Shown: piece by piece, positions 44,386-51,005 of the stretch
Numbering within the stretch: position 1 is the stretch's first letter
How the letters are laid out: every line of letters begins with the position of its first letter
Assembly (NCBI RefSeq): GCF_002217395.1
Contig: NZ_MUHD01000034.1
Location: 62,001 to 126,000 of the forward strand
Source: Flavobacterium plurextorum
GTDB lineage: Bacteria > Bacteroidota > Bacteroidia > Flavobacteriales > Flavobacteriaceae
Length of the DNA stretch: 64,000 nucleotides
Direction of reading: 5' to 3'
Made by a program: the position numbers and the translations under genes
The notes under the pieces: model-generated
The model's input: only the letters and a program-made list of their open reading frames with translations
What the model was told of the DNA's origin: nothing
Database searches by the model: none

Positions 44386-44580
44386 ATGTTAATTATACCA
44401 ATTAAAGACGGAGAAAATATCGATAGAGCATTAAAGCGCTATAAAAGAAAATTTGATAAAACAGGAACTGTTCGTCAATTAAGAGCGCGTACTGCTTTTA
44501 TTAAGCCTTCTGTAATCAAAAGAGCTCAAATTCAAAAAGCTGCTTACATCCAAACATTGAAAGATGGTTTAGAGAGTTAG
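44386..44580 (+). CDS. rpsU: Ribosomal protein bS21
   Basis: 64 residues, very basic, with the family patterns LIIPIKDGENIDRALKRYKR and ARTAFIKPSVIKRAQ. It belongs to the small ribosomal subunit near the 3' end of 16S rRNA. In Bacteroidota it is part of the pocket that hides the anti-Shine-Dalgarno, and published F. johnsoniae work links loss of bS21 to higher translation of messages with a Shine-Dalgarno, its own included. The gene here is monocistronic with its own promoter and terminator. Confidence 0.95.
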   Translation: MLIIPIKDGENIDRALKRYKRKFDKTGTVRQLRARTAFIKPSVIKRAQIQKAAYIQTLKDGLES

Positions 44581-44603
44581 TATACTGCTTTTTTAAAATA
44601 ATT

Positions 44604-44651
44604 ACCGTTAGTGATCAAAAAGTTTTAACTTTGATCCTAACGGTTTTTTTA
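44604..44651 (+). terminator. Terminator of rpsU
   Basis: ACCGTTAGTGATCAAA, loop, TTGATCCTAACGGT and a T-run of seven. Confidence 0.9.
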
Positions 44652-44709
44652 TTTTGGAATCTTTTCTAAATGGTTTGTGTGTAATTTGGATGAATTGGAA
44701 AAAAAACTT

Positions 44710-45603
44710 ATGAAGTCAAATAAAGAAGCTTTTCGTAATTATTTACAGTTGGAGAGAAAATATTCCCCACATACGGTTAATGCTTATTTGGCGGATTTGG
44801 ATTGTTTTGAGGAGTTTAATAAAGTGCGGTTTGAGCAAGAGAATATTGATGGTGTTAATTATGGTCAGATTAGGAGTTGGGTTGTTTCTTTGGTAGATCA
44901 AGAAATTTCAAATGTGTCTGTAAATCGAAAAATGGCTTCCTTGAAAGCTTTTTATAAATTTCTTTTAAAAATAAAGCAAATAGAAGTTAATCCGATGTTG
45001 AAGCATAAGGCACTCAAAACGCCAAAAATTGTGCAAATTCCGTTTTCAGAAAAAGAGATGGGGGATTTTGTGTCTGAGAATGATTTTGTGGAAGGTTTTG
45101 AAGGTGTAAGAGATAGGCTTGTTGTGGAGCTTTTTTATACAACAGGTATTCGTCGTGCAGAATTGATAGGGTTGGAGGTGAAAAATGTTGATTTGTCTTC
45201 TGGTGTTATTAAGGTTTTGGGAAAAAGGAATAAAGAAAGGATTATTCCGCTTCTGCCTATTATTGTGAGTCAGGTTGATTTGTATTTGAAAGAAAGATTT
45301 TTGCTTGAGGAAATTCAGGATTCAGAATATTTTTTTATTTCAAAAAAAGGGTTAAAATTGAGTGAATCTTTTGTGTATCGATTAATAAATTCTTACTTTA
45401 GTAGGGTCTCTGAAAAGGTGAAAAAGAGTCCGCATGTGCTGCGGCATACTTTTGCAACTCACTTATTAAATAATGGAGCAGATTTAAATTCAGTTAAGGA
45501 ATTGTTAGGGCATTCAAGTTTGGCATCGACTCAGGTTTATACTCATAATAGTTTAGCGGAGCTTAAAAAAGTATATGGTGATGCACATCCTAGAAATAAA
45601 TAA
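44710..45603 (+). CDS. xerC: Tyrosine recombinase XerC/XerD type
   Basis: 297 residues from the ATG at 44710; the frame reaches back to a GTG at 44677 that would add 11 residues. The N-terminal core-binding SAM-like domain (LQLERKYSPHTVNAYLADLD) precedes the catalytic domain with Arg148 (TTGIRRAEL), His242-x-x-Arg245 (HVLRHTFATHLL), His268 (LGHSS) and the nucleophile Tyr277 (TQVYTH). It resolves chromosome dimers at dif during division. It lies beside rpsU and hpf, a housekeeping position with no integrative element nearby; XerC versus XerD was not settled by search. Confidence 0.9.
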   Translation: MKSNKEAFRNYLQLERKYSPHTVNAYLADLDCFEEFNKVRFEQENIDGVNYGQIRSWVVSLVDQEISNVSVNRKMASLKAFYKFLLKIKQIEVNPMLKHKALKTPKIVQIPFSEKEMGDFVSENDFVEGFEGVRDRLVVELFYTTGIRRAELIGLEVKNVDLSSGVIKVLGKRNKERIIPLLPIIVSQVDLYLKERFLLEEIQDSEYFFISKKGLKLSESFVYRLINSYFSRVSEKVKKSPHVLRHTFATHLLNNGADLNSVKELLGHSSLASTQVYTHNSLAELKKVYGDAHPRNK

Positions 45604-45637
45604 TAATTCTGAAATGTTTAACCCTAAAATTATTATT

Positions 45638-45940
45638 ATGAAGGTAGATGTTCATGCAGTTAACTTTACTGTTGACAGAAAATTGGTTGATTTTATTCAA
45701 GAAAGAATGGATAAGCTTGAAAAGTATTATGATCGAGTTGTTTCGGCAGATGTTTTTTTGAAAGTTGAAAGAACAAGTGATAAGGAGAATAAAGCAGTAG
45801 AGATTAAGATTAATGTTCCGGGAGATGATTTTTTGGTAAAGAAGCAGTGTAAGTCCTTTGAGGAAGCTATTGAGAATTCAGCTGAATCATTAGAGCGATT
45901 GCTTGTAAAGAGGAAAGAAAAAATAAGAGCACATATATAA
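45638..45940 (+). CDS. hpf: Ribosome hibernation factor, short HPF/RaiA type
   Basis: 100 residues from the ATG at 45638; the frame extends back to 45575, but that adds 21 residues unlike the family and overlaps xerC. The pattern MKVDVHAVNFTVDRKLVDFI and the central FLKVERTSDKENKAVEIKIN are the S30AE fold. There is no C-terminal long-HPF extension. Such proteins bind the 30S subunit in stationary phase and block or dimerise idle ribosomes. It precedes the tRNA/tuf cluster and its own short gap holds the promoter of that cluster. Confidence 0.9.
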   Translation: MKVDVHAVNFTVDRKLVDFIQERMDKLEKYYDRVVSADVFLKVERTSDKENKAVEIKINVPGDDFLVKKQCKSFEEAIENSAESLERLLVKRKEKIRAHI

Positions 45941-45963
45941 TTGAAATTTTTTTTAAAAAATGT

Positions 45964-45993
45964 TTTGATTAAAAGATAAAATAGCTACATTTG
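45964..45993 (+). promoter_or_regulatory. Promoter of the tRNA-tuf-secE-nusG cluster
   Basis: TTTG (45964-45967), 18 bases, TACATTTG (45986-45993), an excellent match to the Bacteroidota consensus. The start should fall within a few bases of 45997. Confidence 0.75.
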
Positions 45994-45995
45994 CA

Positions 45996-46021
45996 GTCCG
46001 TTAGAAATAGCGGACTTTTTT
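45996..46021 (+). other. Terminator-like hairpin at the transcript 5' end
   Basis: GTCCGTT, loop, AGCGGAC and a T-run (TTTTTT). It begins at the predicted start site itself, so it may stabilise the 5' end or mark the transcript for tRNA processing. It could also terminate part of the transcripts from hpf upstream. Confidence 0.5.
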
Positions 46022-46030
46022 AATGTAATT

Positions 46031-46104
46031 GCCGATGTAGCTCAGCTGGCTAGAGCAGCTGATTTGTAATCAGCAGGTCGTGGGTTCGAGTCCCTCTATC
46101 GGCT
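46031..46104 (+). tRNA. tRNA-Thr (anticodon TGT)
   Basis: 74 bases. Acceptor GCCGATG pairs with TATCGGC (one G-T); anticodon loop TTGTAAT gives TGT, reading ACA; T-arm has GGTTCGAGTCC. The CCA end is not encoded. First gene of the tRNA cluster upstream of tuf. Confidence 0.95.
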
Positions 46105-46167
46105 CAAAAAAAAGTTTCAAATGCGATTTGAAACAAGTTCTTTTAAAAGATTGGATTTTAAAAATTA

Positions 46168-46248
46168 GGGGAGATACTCAAGCGGCCAACGAGGGCAGAC
46201 TGTAAATCTGCTGTGTGAACTTCGCAGGTTCGAATCCTGCTCTCCCCA
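46168..46248 (+). tRNA. tRNA-Tyr (anticodon GTA)
   Basis: 81 bases. Acceptor GGGGAGA/TCTCCCC; anticodon GTA in CTGTAAA; an extended variable arm (class II tRNA) as expected for bacterial tRNA-Tyr; T-loop GTTCGAATC. The CCA end is not encoded. Confidence 0.95.
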
Positions 46249-46324
46249 CAAAAAAAAGAAGATGAAGTTTTGGTTTTTAGGTTTTTAAAAATCTGAAAGC
46301 TAAAATCGAAAATCAGAACTCTCT

Positions 46325-46396
46325 GCCGGTGTAGCTCAGGGGTAGAGTGCTTCCTTGGTAAGGAAGAGGTCTCGGGTTCAAATCCCGACATTGGCT
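46325..46396 (+). tRNA. tRNA-Thr (anticodon GGT)
   Basis: 72 bases. Acceptor GCCGGTG with CATTGGC (two G-T pairs); anticodon stem CTTCC/GGAAG around TTGGTAA, anticodon GGT, reading ACC/ACT; T-loop GTTCAAATC. CCA not encoded. It lies 56 bases before tuf. Confidence 0.95.
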
Positions 46397-46451
46397 CAAG
46401 TAAGTAGGAAATTGAAAATTAATATATAACTAAGATTAAAAATTAAGTAAA

Positions 46452-47639
46452 ATGGCAAAGGAGAATTTTAATCGTTCCAAACCGCACTTAAACATAGGTA
46501 CAATTGGACACGTAGATCACGGAAAAACTACATTAACTGCTGCAATTACAAAAGTATTGTCAGATGCTGGTTACTGTCAAGCAAAATCGTTTGATCAAAT
46601 CGATAACGCTCCAGAGGAGAAAGAAAGAGGTATTACTATTAATACATCACACGTAGAGTATGAAACTGCTAATCGTCACTACGCTCACGTTGACTGTCCT
46701 GGTCACGCGGATTACGTAAAGAACATGGTTACTGGTGCTGCTCAAATGGACGGTGCTATCTTAGTAGTTGCTGCTACAGATGGTCCAATGCCACAAACTC
46801 GTGAGCACATCCTTTTAGGTCGTCAGGTTGGTATTCCAAGAATCGTTGTTTTCATGAACAAAGTGGATATGGTTGATGATGCTGAGTTGTTAGAGCTTGT
46901 TGAAATGGAAATTAGAGATTTATTATCTTTCTACGAATATGATGGAGATAATGGTCCTGTAGTTCAAGGTTCTGCTTTAGGAGGATTGAATAATGATCCT
47001 GCTTGGGTACCAAAAATCATTGAATTAATGGATGCTGTTGATGCTTGGATCGAAGAGCCAGTGCGTGACGTAGCAAAACCATTCTTGATGCCAGTTGAAG
47101 ATGTATTTACAATTACAGGTCGTGGAACTGTTGCTACAGGTCGTATCGAAACTGGTATTGCTAATACAGGTGATGCTGTTGAAATCATTGGTATGGGAGC
47201 TGATAAATTAACTTCTACTATTACAGGAGTTGAGATGTTTCGTAAAATCCTTGATAGAGGTGAAGCTGGAGATAACGTAGGTTTATTGTTAAGAGGTATT
47301 GATAAAGAATCTATCAAAAGAGGAATGGTTATCATTAAGCCAGGATCAGTAAAACCACACGCTACTTTCAAAGCTGAGGTTTATATCTTGAAAAAAGAAG
47401 AAGGTGGACGTCATACTCCATTCCATAATAACTACCGTCCACAGTTCTACGTACGTACAACTGACGTAACAGGAGTTATTACTTTACCAGAAGGAGTAGA
47501 GATGGTAATGCCAGGAGACAACTTAACAATTAATGTTGCTTTATTAAGCCCAATCGCTATGAGTGTTGGTTTACGTTTCGCTATCCGTGAAGGTGGTAGA
47601 ACTGTAGGTGCTGGTCAGGTAACTGAAATCGTAGGTTAA
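46452..47639 (+). CDS. tuf: Translation elongation factor Tu
   Basis: 395 residues. The P-loop GHVDHGKTTL (about 19-28), DCPGHADYVKNM (switch II), NKVDMVD and SALGG mark the GTP-binding domain; domains 2 and 3 follow with RGTVATGRIETG and the C-terminal VGAGQVTEIVG. It brings aminoacyl-tRNA to the ribosome. The tRNA genes just upstream and tRNA-Trp just downstream form the classical tRNA-tuf-secE cluster known from E. coli. Codon use is strongly biased, as for a highly expressed gene. Confidence 0.98.
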   Translation: MAKENFNRSKPHLNIGTIGHVDHGKTTLTAAITKVLSDAGYCQAKSFDQIDNAPEEKERGITINTSHVEYETANRHYAHVDCPGHADYVKNMVTGAAQMDGAILVVAATDGPMPQTREHILLGRQVGIPRIVVFMNKVDMVDDAELLELVEMEIRDLLSFYEYDGDNGPVVQGSALGGLNNDPAWVPKIIELMDAVDAWIEEPVRDVAKPFLMPVEDVFTITGRGTVATGRIETGIANTGDAVEIIGMGADKLTSTITGVEMFRKILDRGEAGDNVGLLLRGIDKESIKRGMVIIKPGSVKPHATFKAEVYILKKEEGGRHTPFHNNYRPQFYVRTTDVTGVITLPEGVEMVMPGDNLTINVALLSPIAMSVGLRFAIREGGRTVGAGQVTEIVG

Positions 47640-47656
47640 TCCTATAAATAATTATA

Positions 47657-47694
47657 AAAGCCAGTTGATTTTCTTAATTGAAATCACTGGCTTT
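47657..47694 (+). other. Hairpin between tuf and tRNA-Trp
   Basis: AAAGCCAGTTGATTT, loop, AAATCACTGGCTTT. Not followed by a long T-run; may be a leaky terminator or processing signal separating tuf from tRNA-Trp and secE. Confidence 0.55.
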
Positions 47695-47698
47695 AATT

Positions 47699-47769
47699 AC
47701 GGGCGTAGTTCAAGGGTAGAATAGCGGTCTCCAAAACCGTTGATGGGGGTTCGAATCCCTCCGCCCGTG
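47699..47769 (+). tRNA. tRNA-Trp (anticodon CCA)
   Basis: 71 bases. Acceptor ACGGGCG/CGCCCGT; anticodon CCA in CTCCAAA; T-loop GTTCGAATC. The 3' CCA is not encoded. It lies between tuf and secE, 18 bases before the secE start. Confidence 0.95.
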
Positions 47770-47787
47770 CAATAAAAAATATATCAA

Positions 47788-47985
47788 ATGACAAAAGTTA
47801 CTAATTATTTATCAGAGGCTTTCGAAGAGTTAAAGTCAAATGTTACTTGGCCTGCTTGGGCTGAGGTTCAAAAATTGACAATTGTTGTAGCTGTATTTTC
47901 GATTCTATTTGCTTTGGCAACTTGGGGAGTAGACGAATTTTTTGCAAAAGCTTTGGCTGGATTTTTTAACTGGTTAAAAGGATAA
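47788..47985 (+). CDS. secE: Preprotein translocase subunit SecE
   Basis: 65 residues, single membrane segment (about 31-51, LTIVVAVFSILFALATWGV) preceded by the amphipathic helix with the conserved ELKSNVTWPAWAEVQK. It clamps SecY in the inner-membrane translocon. Followed by nusG after 10 bases as in most bacteria. Confidence 0.95.
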   Translation: MTKVTNYLSEAFEELKSNVTWPAWAEVQKLTIVVAVFSILFALATWGVDEFFAKALAGFFNWLKG

Positions 47986-47995
47986 TTTTTTTGTG

Positions 47996-48547
47996 ATGGC
48001 AGATAATAATGTGAAAAAATGGTATGTAGTTAGAGCTGTAAGCGGACAAGAAAATAAAGTCAAAGCTTATATCGAAACTGAGATTGCCAGATTAGGTATG
48101 GGTGATTATGTTTCCCAGGTTTTGGTACCTACAGAAAAAGTGGTTACTGTAAAAGAGGGAAAGAAAATGTCTAAGGATAAAGTTTATTTCCCTGGATATG
48201 TTATGATCGAAGCCAATTTAGTTGGGGAGATACCTCATATTATTAAGTCTATTACTAGTGTAATTGGATTTTTAGGTGAGATCAAAGGTGGGGAACCGGT
48301 TCCTTTGAGACTTTCTGAAGTAAATAGAATGTTAGGTAAAGTAGATGAGTTAGCTGTTAATACAGACACTCGTGCTATTCCTTTCAACTTAGGAGAAACT
48401 GTTAAAGTGATCGATGGACCATTTAACGGATTCAACGGAACGGTTGAAAAAATTAATGAAGAGAAGCGTAAACTTGAAGTTATGGTGAAAATTTTCGGAA
48501 GAAAAACACCATTAGAGTTAAGTTTTATGCAAGTTGAAAAAGTATAA
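47996..48547 (+). CDS. nusG: Transcription termination/antitermination factor NusG
   Basis: 183 residues from the ATG at 47996 (a GTG three bases before is also in frame). WYVVRAVSGQENKVKAYIET is the N-terminal NGN domain; KVYFPGYVMIEA and a C-terminal KOW (TVKVIDGPFNGFNGTVEKIN) complete the family layout. It rides on RNA polymerase and links transcription to the ribosome. It lies between secE and the rplK-rplA operon, separated from the latter by a hairpin. Confidence 0.96.
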   Translation: MADNNVKKWYVVRAVSGQENKVKAYIETEIARLGMGDYVSQVLVPTEKVVTVKEGKKMSKDKVYFPGYVMIEANLVGEIPHIIKSITSVIGFLGEIKGGEPVPLRLSEVNRMLGKVDELAVNTDTRAIPFNLGETVKVIDGPFNGFNGTVEKINEEKRKLEVMVKIFGRKTPLELSFMQVEKV

Positions 48548-48566
48548 TTTTTGTTACATCTATAAT

Positions 48567-48600
48567 AACCACTATAATCGCTTCCAATGATTATGGTGTT
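48567..48600 (+). other. Hairpin between nusG and rplK
   Basis: AACCACTATAATC, loop, GATTATGGTGTT, followed by AAATTTTTTAAAAA. It is either the nusG terminator or part of the rplK 5' UTR; L1 protein represses this operon through a leader in E. coli, but no match to an L1 site was verified. Confidence 0.5.
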
Positions 48601-48614
48601 AAATTTTTTAAAAA

Positions 48615-49052
48615 ATGGCTAAAGAAATTAGTAAGGTAGTTAAACTACAAGTTAAGGGAGGTGCTGCGAATCCGTCGCCACCGGTTGGACCTGCTTTAGG
48701 AGCTGCTGGGGTTAATATCATGGAGTTCTGTAAGCAGTTCAATGCTAGAACACAAGATAAACCTGGCAAAATATGCCCAGTACAAATTACTGTGTATAAA
48801 GACAAATCATTTGATTTTGTTGTAAAAACTCCTCCAGCTGCTGTCCAATTATTGGAAGCTGCAAAGCTAAAGTCTGGATCAGGTGAACCAAATCGTAAAA
48901 AAGTAGCTAGTGTTACTTGGGACGTTATCAAAGCAATTGCTGAAGATAAAATGGTAGATTTAAATGCATTCACAATCGAATCTGCAATGAGCATGATCGC
49001 TGGAACTGCTAGATCTATGGGTATAACTGTATCAGGAGATGCTCCTTTTTAA
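48615..49052 (+). CDS. rplK: Ribosomal protein uL11
   Basis: 145 residues. KLQVKGGAANPSPPVGPALG is the signature at the N-terminus, and FNARTQDKPGKICPV and the C-terminal IAGTARSMGITV are conserved. It binds 23S rRNA in the GTPase-associated centre. It heads the rplKAJL cluster 14 bases before rplA. Confidence 0.98.
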   Translation: MAKEISKVVKLQVKGGAANPSPPVGPALGAAGVNIMEFCKQFNARTQDKPGKICPVQITVYKDKSFDFVVKTPPAAVQLLEAAKLKSGSGEPNRKKVASVTWDVIKAIAEDKMVDLNAFTIESAMSMIAGTARSMGITVSGDAPF

Positions 49053-49065
49053 TTAAGAGAAAGAA

Positions 49066-49755
49066 ATGGCAAAATTAACAAAAAAGCAAAAAGAGGCTGC
49101 TTCAAAAATTGAAAAGAACAAACTATACTCTTTAAAAGATGCTGCTGCATTAATTAAAGTTATAGCTTCTGCAAAATTTGATGAGTCTGTTGATATCGCA
49201 GTTCGTTTGGGTGTTGATCCAAGAAAAGCGAATCAAATGGTTAGAGGTGTAGTTACATTACCTCACGGAACTGGTAAAGACGTTAAAGTATTAGCATTAG
49301 TTACTCCAGATAAAGAAGCGGAAGCTAAAGAAGCTGGGGCTGATTATGTAGGTCTTGATGATTACTTGCAAAAAATTAAGGATGGTTGGACAGATGTTGA
49401 TGTTATCATCACTATGCCAGCTGTTATGGGTAAATTAGGTCCATTAGGTCGTATTTTAGGACCTAGAGGTTTAATGCCTAACCCTAAAACAGGTACTGTA
49501 ACTATGGATGTTGCAAAAGCTGTTCAAGAGGTTAAAGCTGGTAAAATTGACTTTAAAGTTGACAAAACTGGTATCGTACATGCAGGAATTGGTAAAGTTT
49601 CTTTTGGAGCTGAGCAAATTTATGACAATGCACACGAAATTATTCAAACATTAATCAAACTTAAACCAACTGCTGCTAAAGGTACCTACATTAAAGGTAT
49701 TCACCTTACAAGCACTATGAGTCCTGCAATTGCATTGGACCCTAAAGCAGTATAA
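49066..49755 (+). CDS. rplA: Ribosomal protein uL1
   Basis: 229 residues, beginning AKLTKKQKEAASKIEKNK; VRLGVDPRKANQMVRGVVTL and GRILGPRGLMPNPKTGTVT are the diagnostic motifs. It forms the L1 stalk at the E site and, in other bacteria, represses its own operon. 14 bases after rplK. Confidence 0.98.
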   Translation: MAKLTKKQKEAASKIEKNKLYSLKDAAALIKVIASAKFDESVDIAVRLGVDPRKANQMVRGVVTLPHGTGKDVKVLALVTPDKEAEAKEAGADYVGLDDYLQKIKDGWTDVDVIITMPAVMGKLGPLGRILGPRGLMPNPKTGTVTMDVAKAVQEVKAGKIDFKVDKTGIVHAGIGKVSFGAEQIYDNAHEIIQTLIKLKPTAAKGTYIKGIHLTSTMSPAIALDPKAV

Positions 49756-49777
49756 TTGGTAGTTAATAATTTTTAGT

Positions 49778-50281
49778 ATGACTAGAGAAGAAAAATCAAT
49801 CGCGATTGAAGATTTAACTGCACAGTTAGCTGGTACAAATATTATTTATGTATCTGATATTTCTGGATTAAATGCAGAAACAACTTCAAACTTGAGAAGA
49901 GCTTGTTTTAAAGCAGGTATTAAATTAGAGGTTGTAAAAAACACTTTGCTTGCAAAAGCAATGGAAGCTTCTGCTAATGACTATGGAGATTTACCTTCAG
50001 TATTGACTGGTAATAGTGCTATATTTATTTCAGATGTTGCAAATGCACCTGGAAAGATAATTAAAGATTTCAGAAAAAAATCGGGTAAACCTGTATTAAA
50101 AGGAGCTTATATTAACTCTGAAATTTACATTGGAGATGATCAATTAGATGCATTAGCAACTATTAAATCTAAAGAAGAACTTCTTGGAGAACTTATTGGA
50201 TTATTGCAGTCACCAGCACAAAGAATTATCTCAGCTTTACAAAACAAATTCGCAGGAAGCGAAGAAGAGGCTGAGGCATAA
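49778..50281 (+). CDS. rplJ: Ribosomal protein uL10
   Basis: 167 residues. MTREEKSIAIEDLTAQLAG opens the N-terminal domain, with VVKNTLLAKAMEAS as the conserved RNA-binding part. The C-terminal helix that binds L7/L12 dimers is the last ~30 residues. 22 bases after rplA, which leaves little room for the long L10 leader known in E. coli. Confidence 0.97.
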   Translation: MTREEKSIAIEDLTAQLAGTNIIYVSDISGLNAETTSNLRRACFKAGIKLEVVKNTLLAKAMEASANDYGDLPSVLTGNSAIFISDVANAPGKIIKDFRKKSGKPVLKGAYINSEIYIGDDQLDALATIKSKEELLGELIGLLQSPAQRIISALQNKFAGSEEEAEA

Positions 50282-50372
50282 TAATTCACCGCAAGGGAGT
50301 TATTTCCTTGTTGCTTAATTAGCGCACAATAAATAAATTATATTTTACAAATCATTTTAAACGATAGAAAAA

Positions 50373-50744
50373 ATGGCAGATTTGAAACAATTCGCAGAAC
50401 AATTAGTTAACTTAACAGTTAAAGAAGTTAACGAATTAGCAACAATATTAAAAGACGAGTATGGTATCGAGCCTGCTGCTGCAGCTGTAGTAGTTGCTGC
50501 TGGTGGTGGAGAAGGTGCTGCTGAAGAAGCACAAACTGAATTTACAGTTGTATTAAAAGAAGCTGGTGCTTCTAAATTAGCAGTTGTAAAATTAGTTAAA
50601 GAACTTACAGGTTTAGGTTTGAAAGAAGCTAAAGATGTAGTTGATGGTGCTCCAAGTACTGTTAAAGAAGGTGTTTCTAAAGAAGAGGCTGAAGGTCTTA
50701 AAAAATCATTAGAAGAAGCTGGAGCTGTAGTTGAGCTTAAATAA
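50373..50744 (+). CDS. rplL: Ribosomal protein bL12
   Basis: 123 residues: N-terminal dimerisation domain (LKQFAEQLVNLTVKEVNELA), an Ala/Glu-rich hinge (AAAAVVVAAGGGEGAAEEA), and a C-terminal domain with KLAVVKLVKELTGLGLKEAK, which recruits translation factors. Several dimers bind L10. 91 bases after rplJ and 261 before rpoB. Confidence 0.98.
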   Translation: MADLKQFAEQLVNLTVKEVNELATILKDEYGIEPAAAAVVVAAGGGEGAAEEAQTEFTVVLKEAGASKLAVVKLVKELTGLGLKEAKDVVDGAPSTVKEGVSKEEAEGLKKSLEEAGAVVELK

Positions 50745-50766
50745 TTCAACACAGTTTTAAGAACTA

Positions 50767-50809
50767 GGTTTAGGTCCTGAGTTAACACTCAAAGGCCTAA
50801 ACCATTTTT
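50767..50809 (+). terminator. Leaky terminator between rplL and rpoB
   Basis: GGTTTAGG, inner hairpin, CCTAAACC, then ATTTTT. It corresponds in place to the partial terminator between rplL and rpoB known in E. coli, which lets ribosomal protein mRNA exceed polymerase mRNA. Confidence 0.7.
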
Positions 50810-51005
50810 CGTATAATAAAATATATCAAGTTTTATTATCAAATAGTTTAAAATACGAAAAAGTTTTTGATCAATACGAAGAAAAAAAATTGAACTCACT
50901 TTTGGTTTATTTTTAAAGATGTATTGATTATAATAAGAAAGTATAGATTAAACAGTGTGTTTTACACAAAAAAATTACTTTTTTTAATCAAAATTTTGTC
51001 CATTG

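Noticed and set aside
44710..45603. Tyrosine recombinase as a sign of an integrative element
   Set aside because: It is the housekeeping XerC-type gene between rpsU and hpf, with no att-like repeats, phage genes or change in composition.
45575..45637. 21-residue N-terminal extension of Hpf
   Set aside because: It overlaps xerC and lacks similarity to the S30AE start; the ATG at 45638 gives the proper length.
46249..46324. A hidden tRNA-Gly between tRNA-Tyr and the second tRNA-Thr
   Set aside because: No acceptor pairing, no GTTC T-loop and no TCC or GCC anticodon arm could be found in this spacer.
46964..47371. ORF opposite tuf, 135 residues
   Set aside because: Reverse shadow of a highly biased gene; the amino acid mix (Ser, Pro, Thr, Ile) follows tuf codons.
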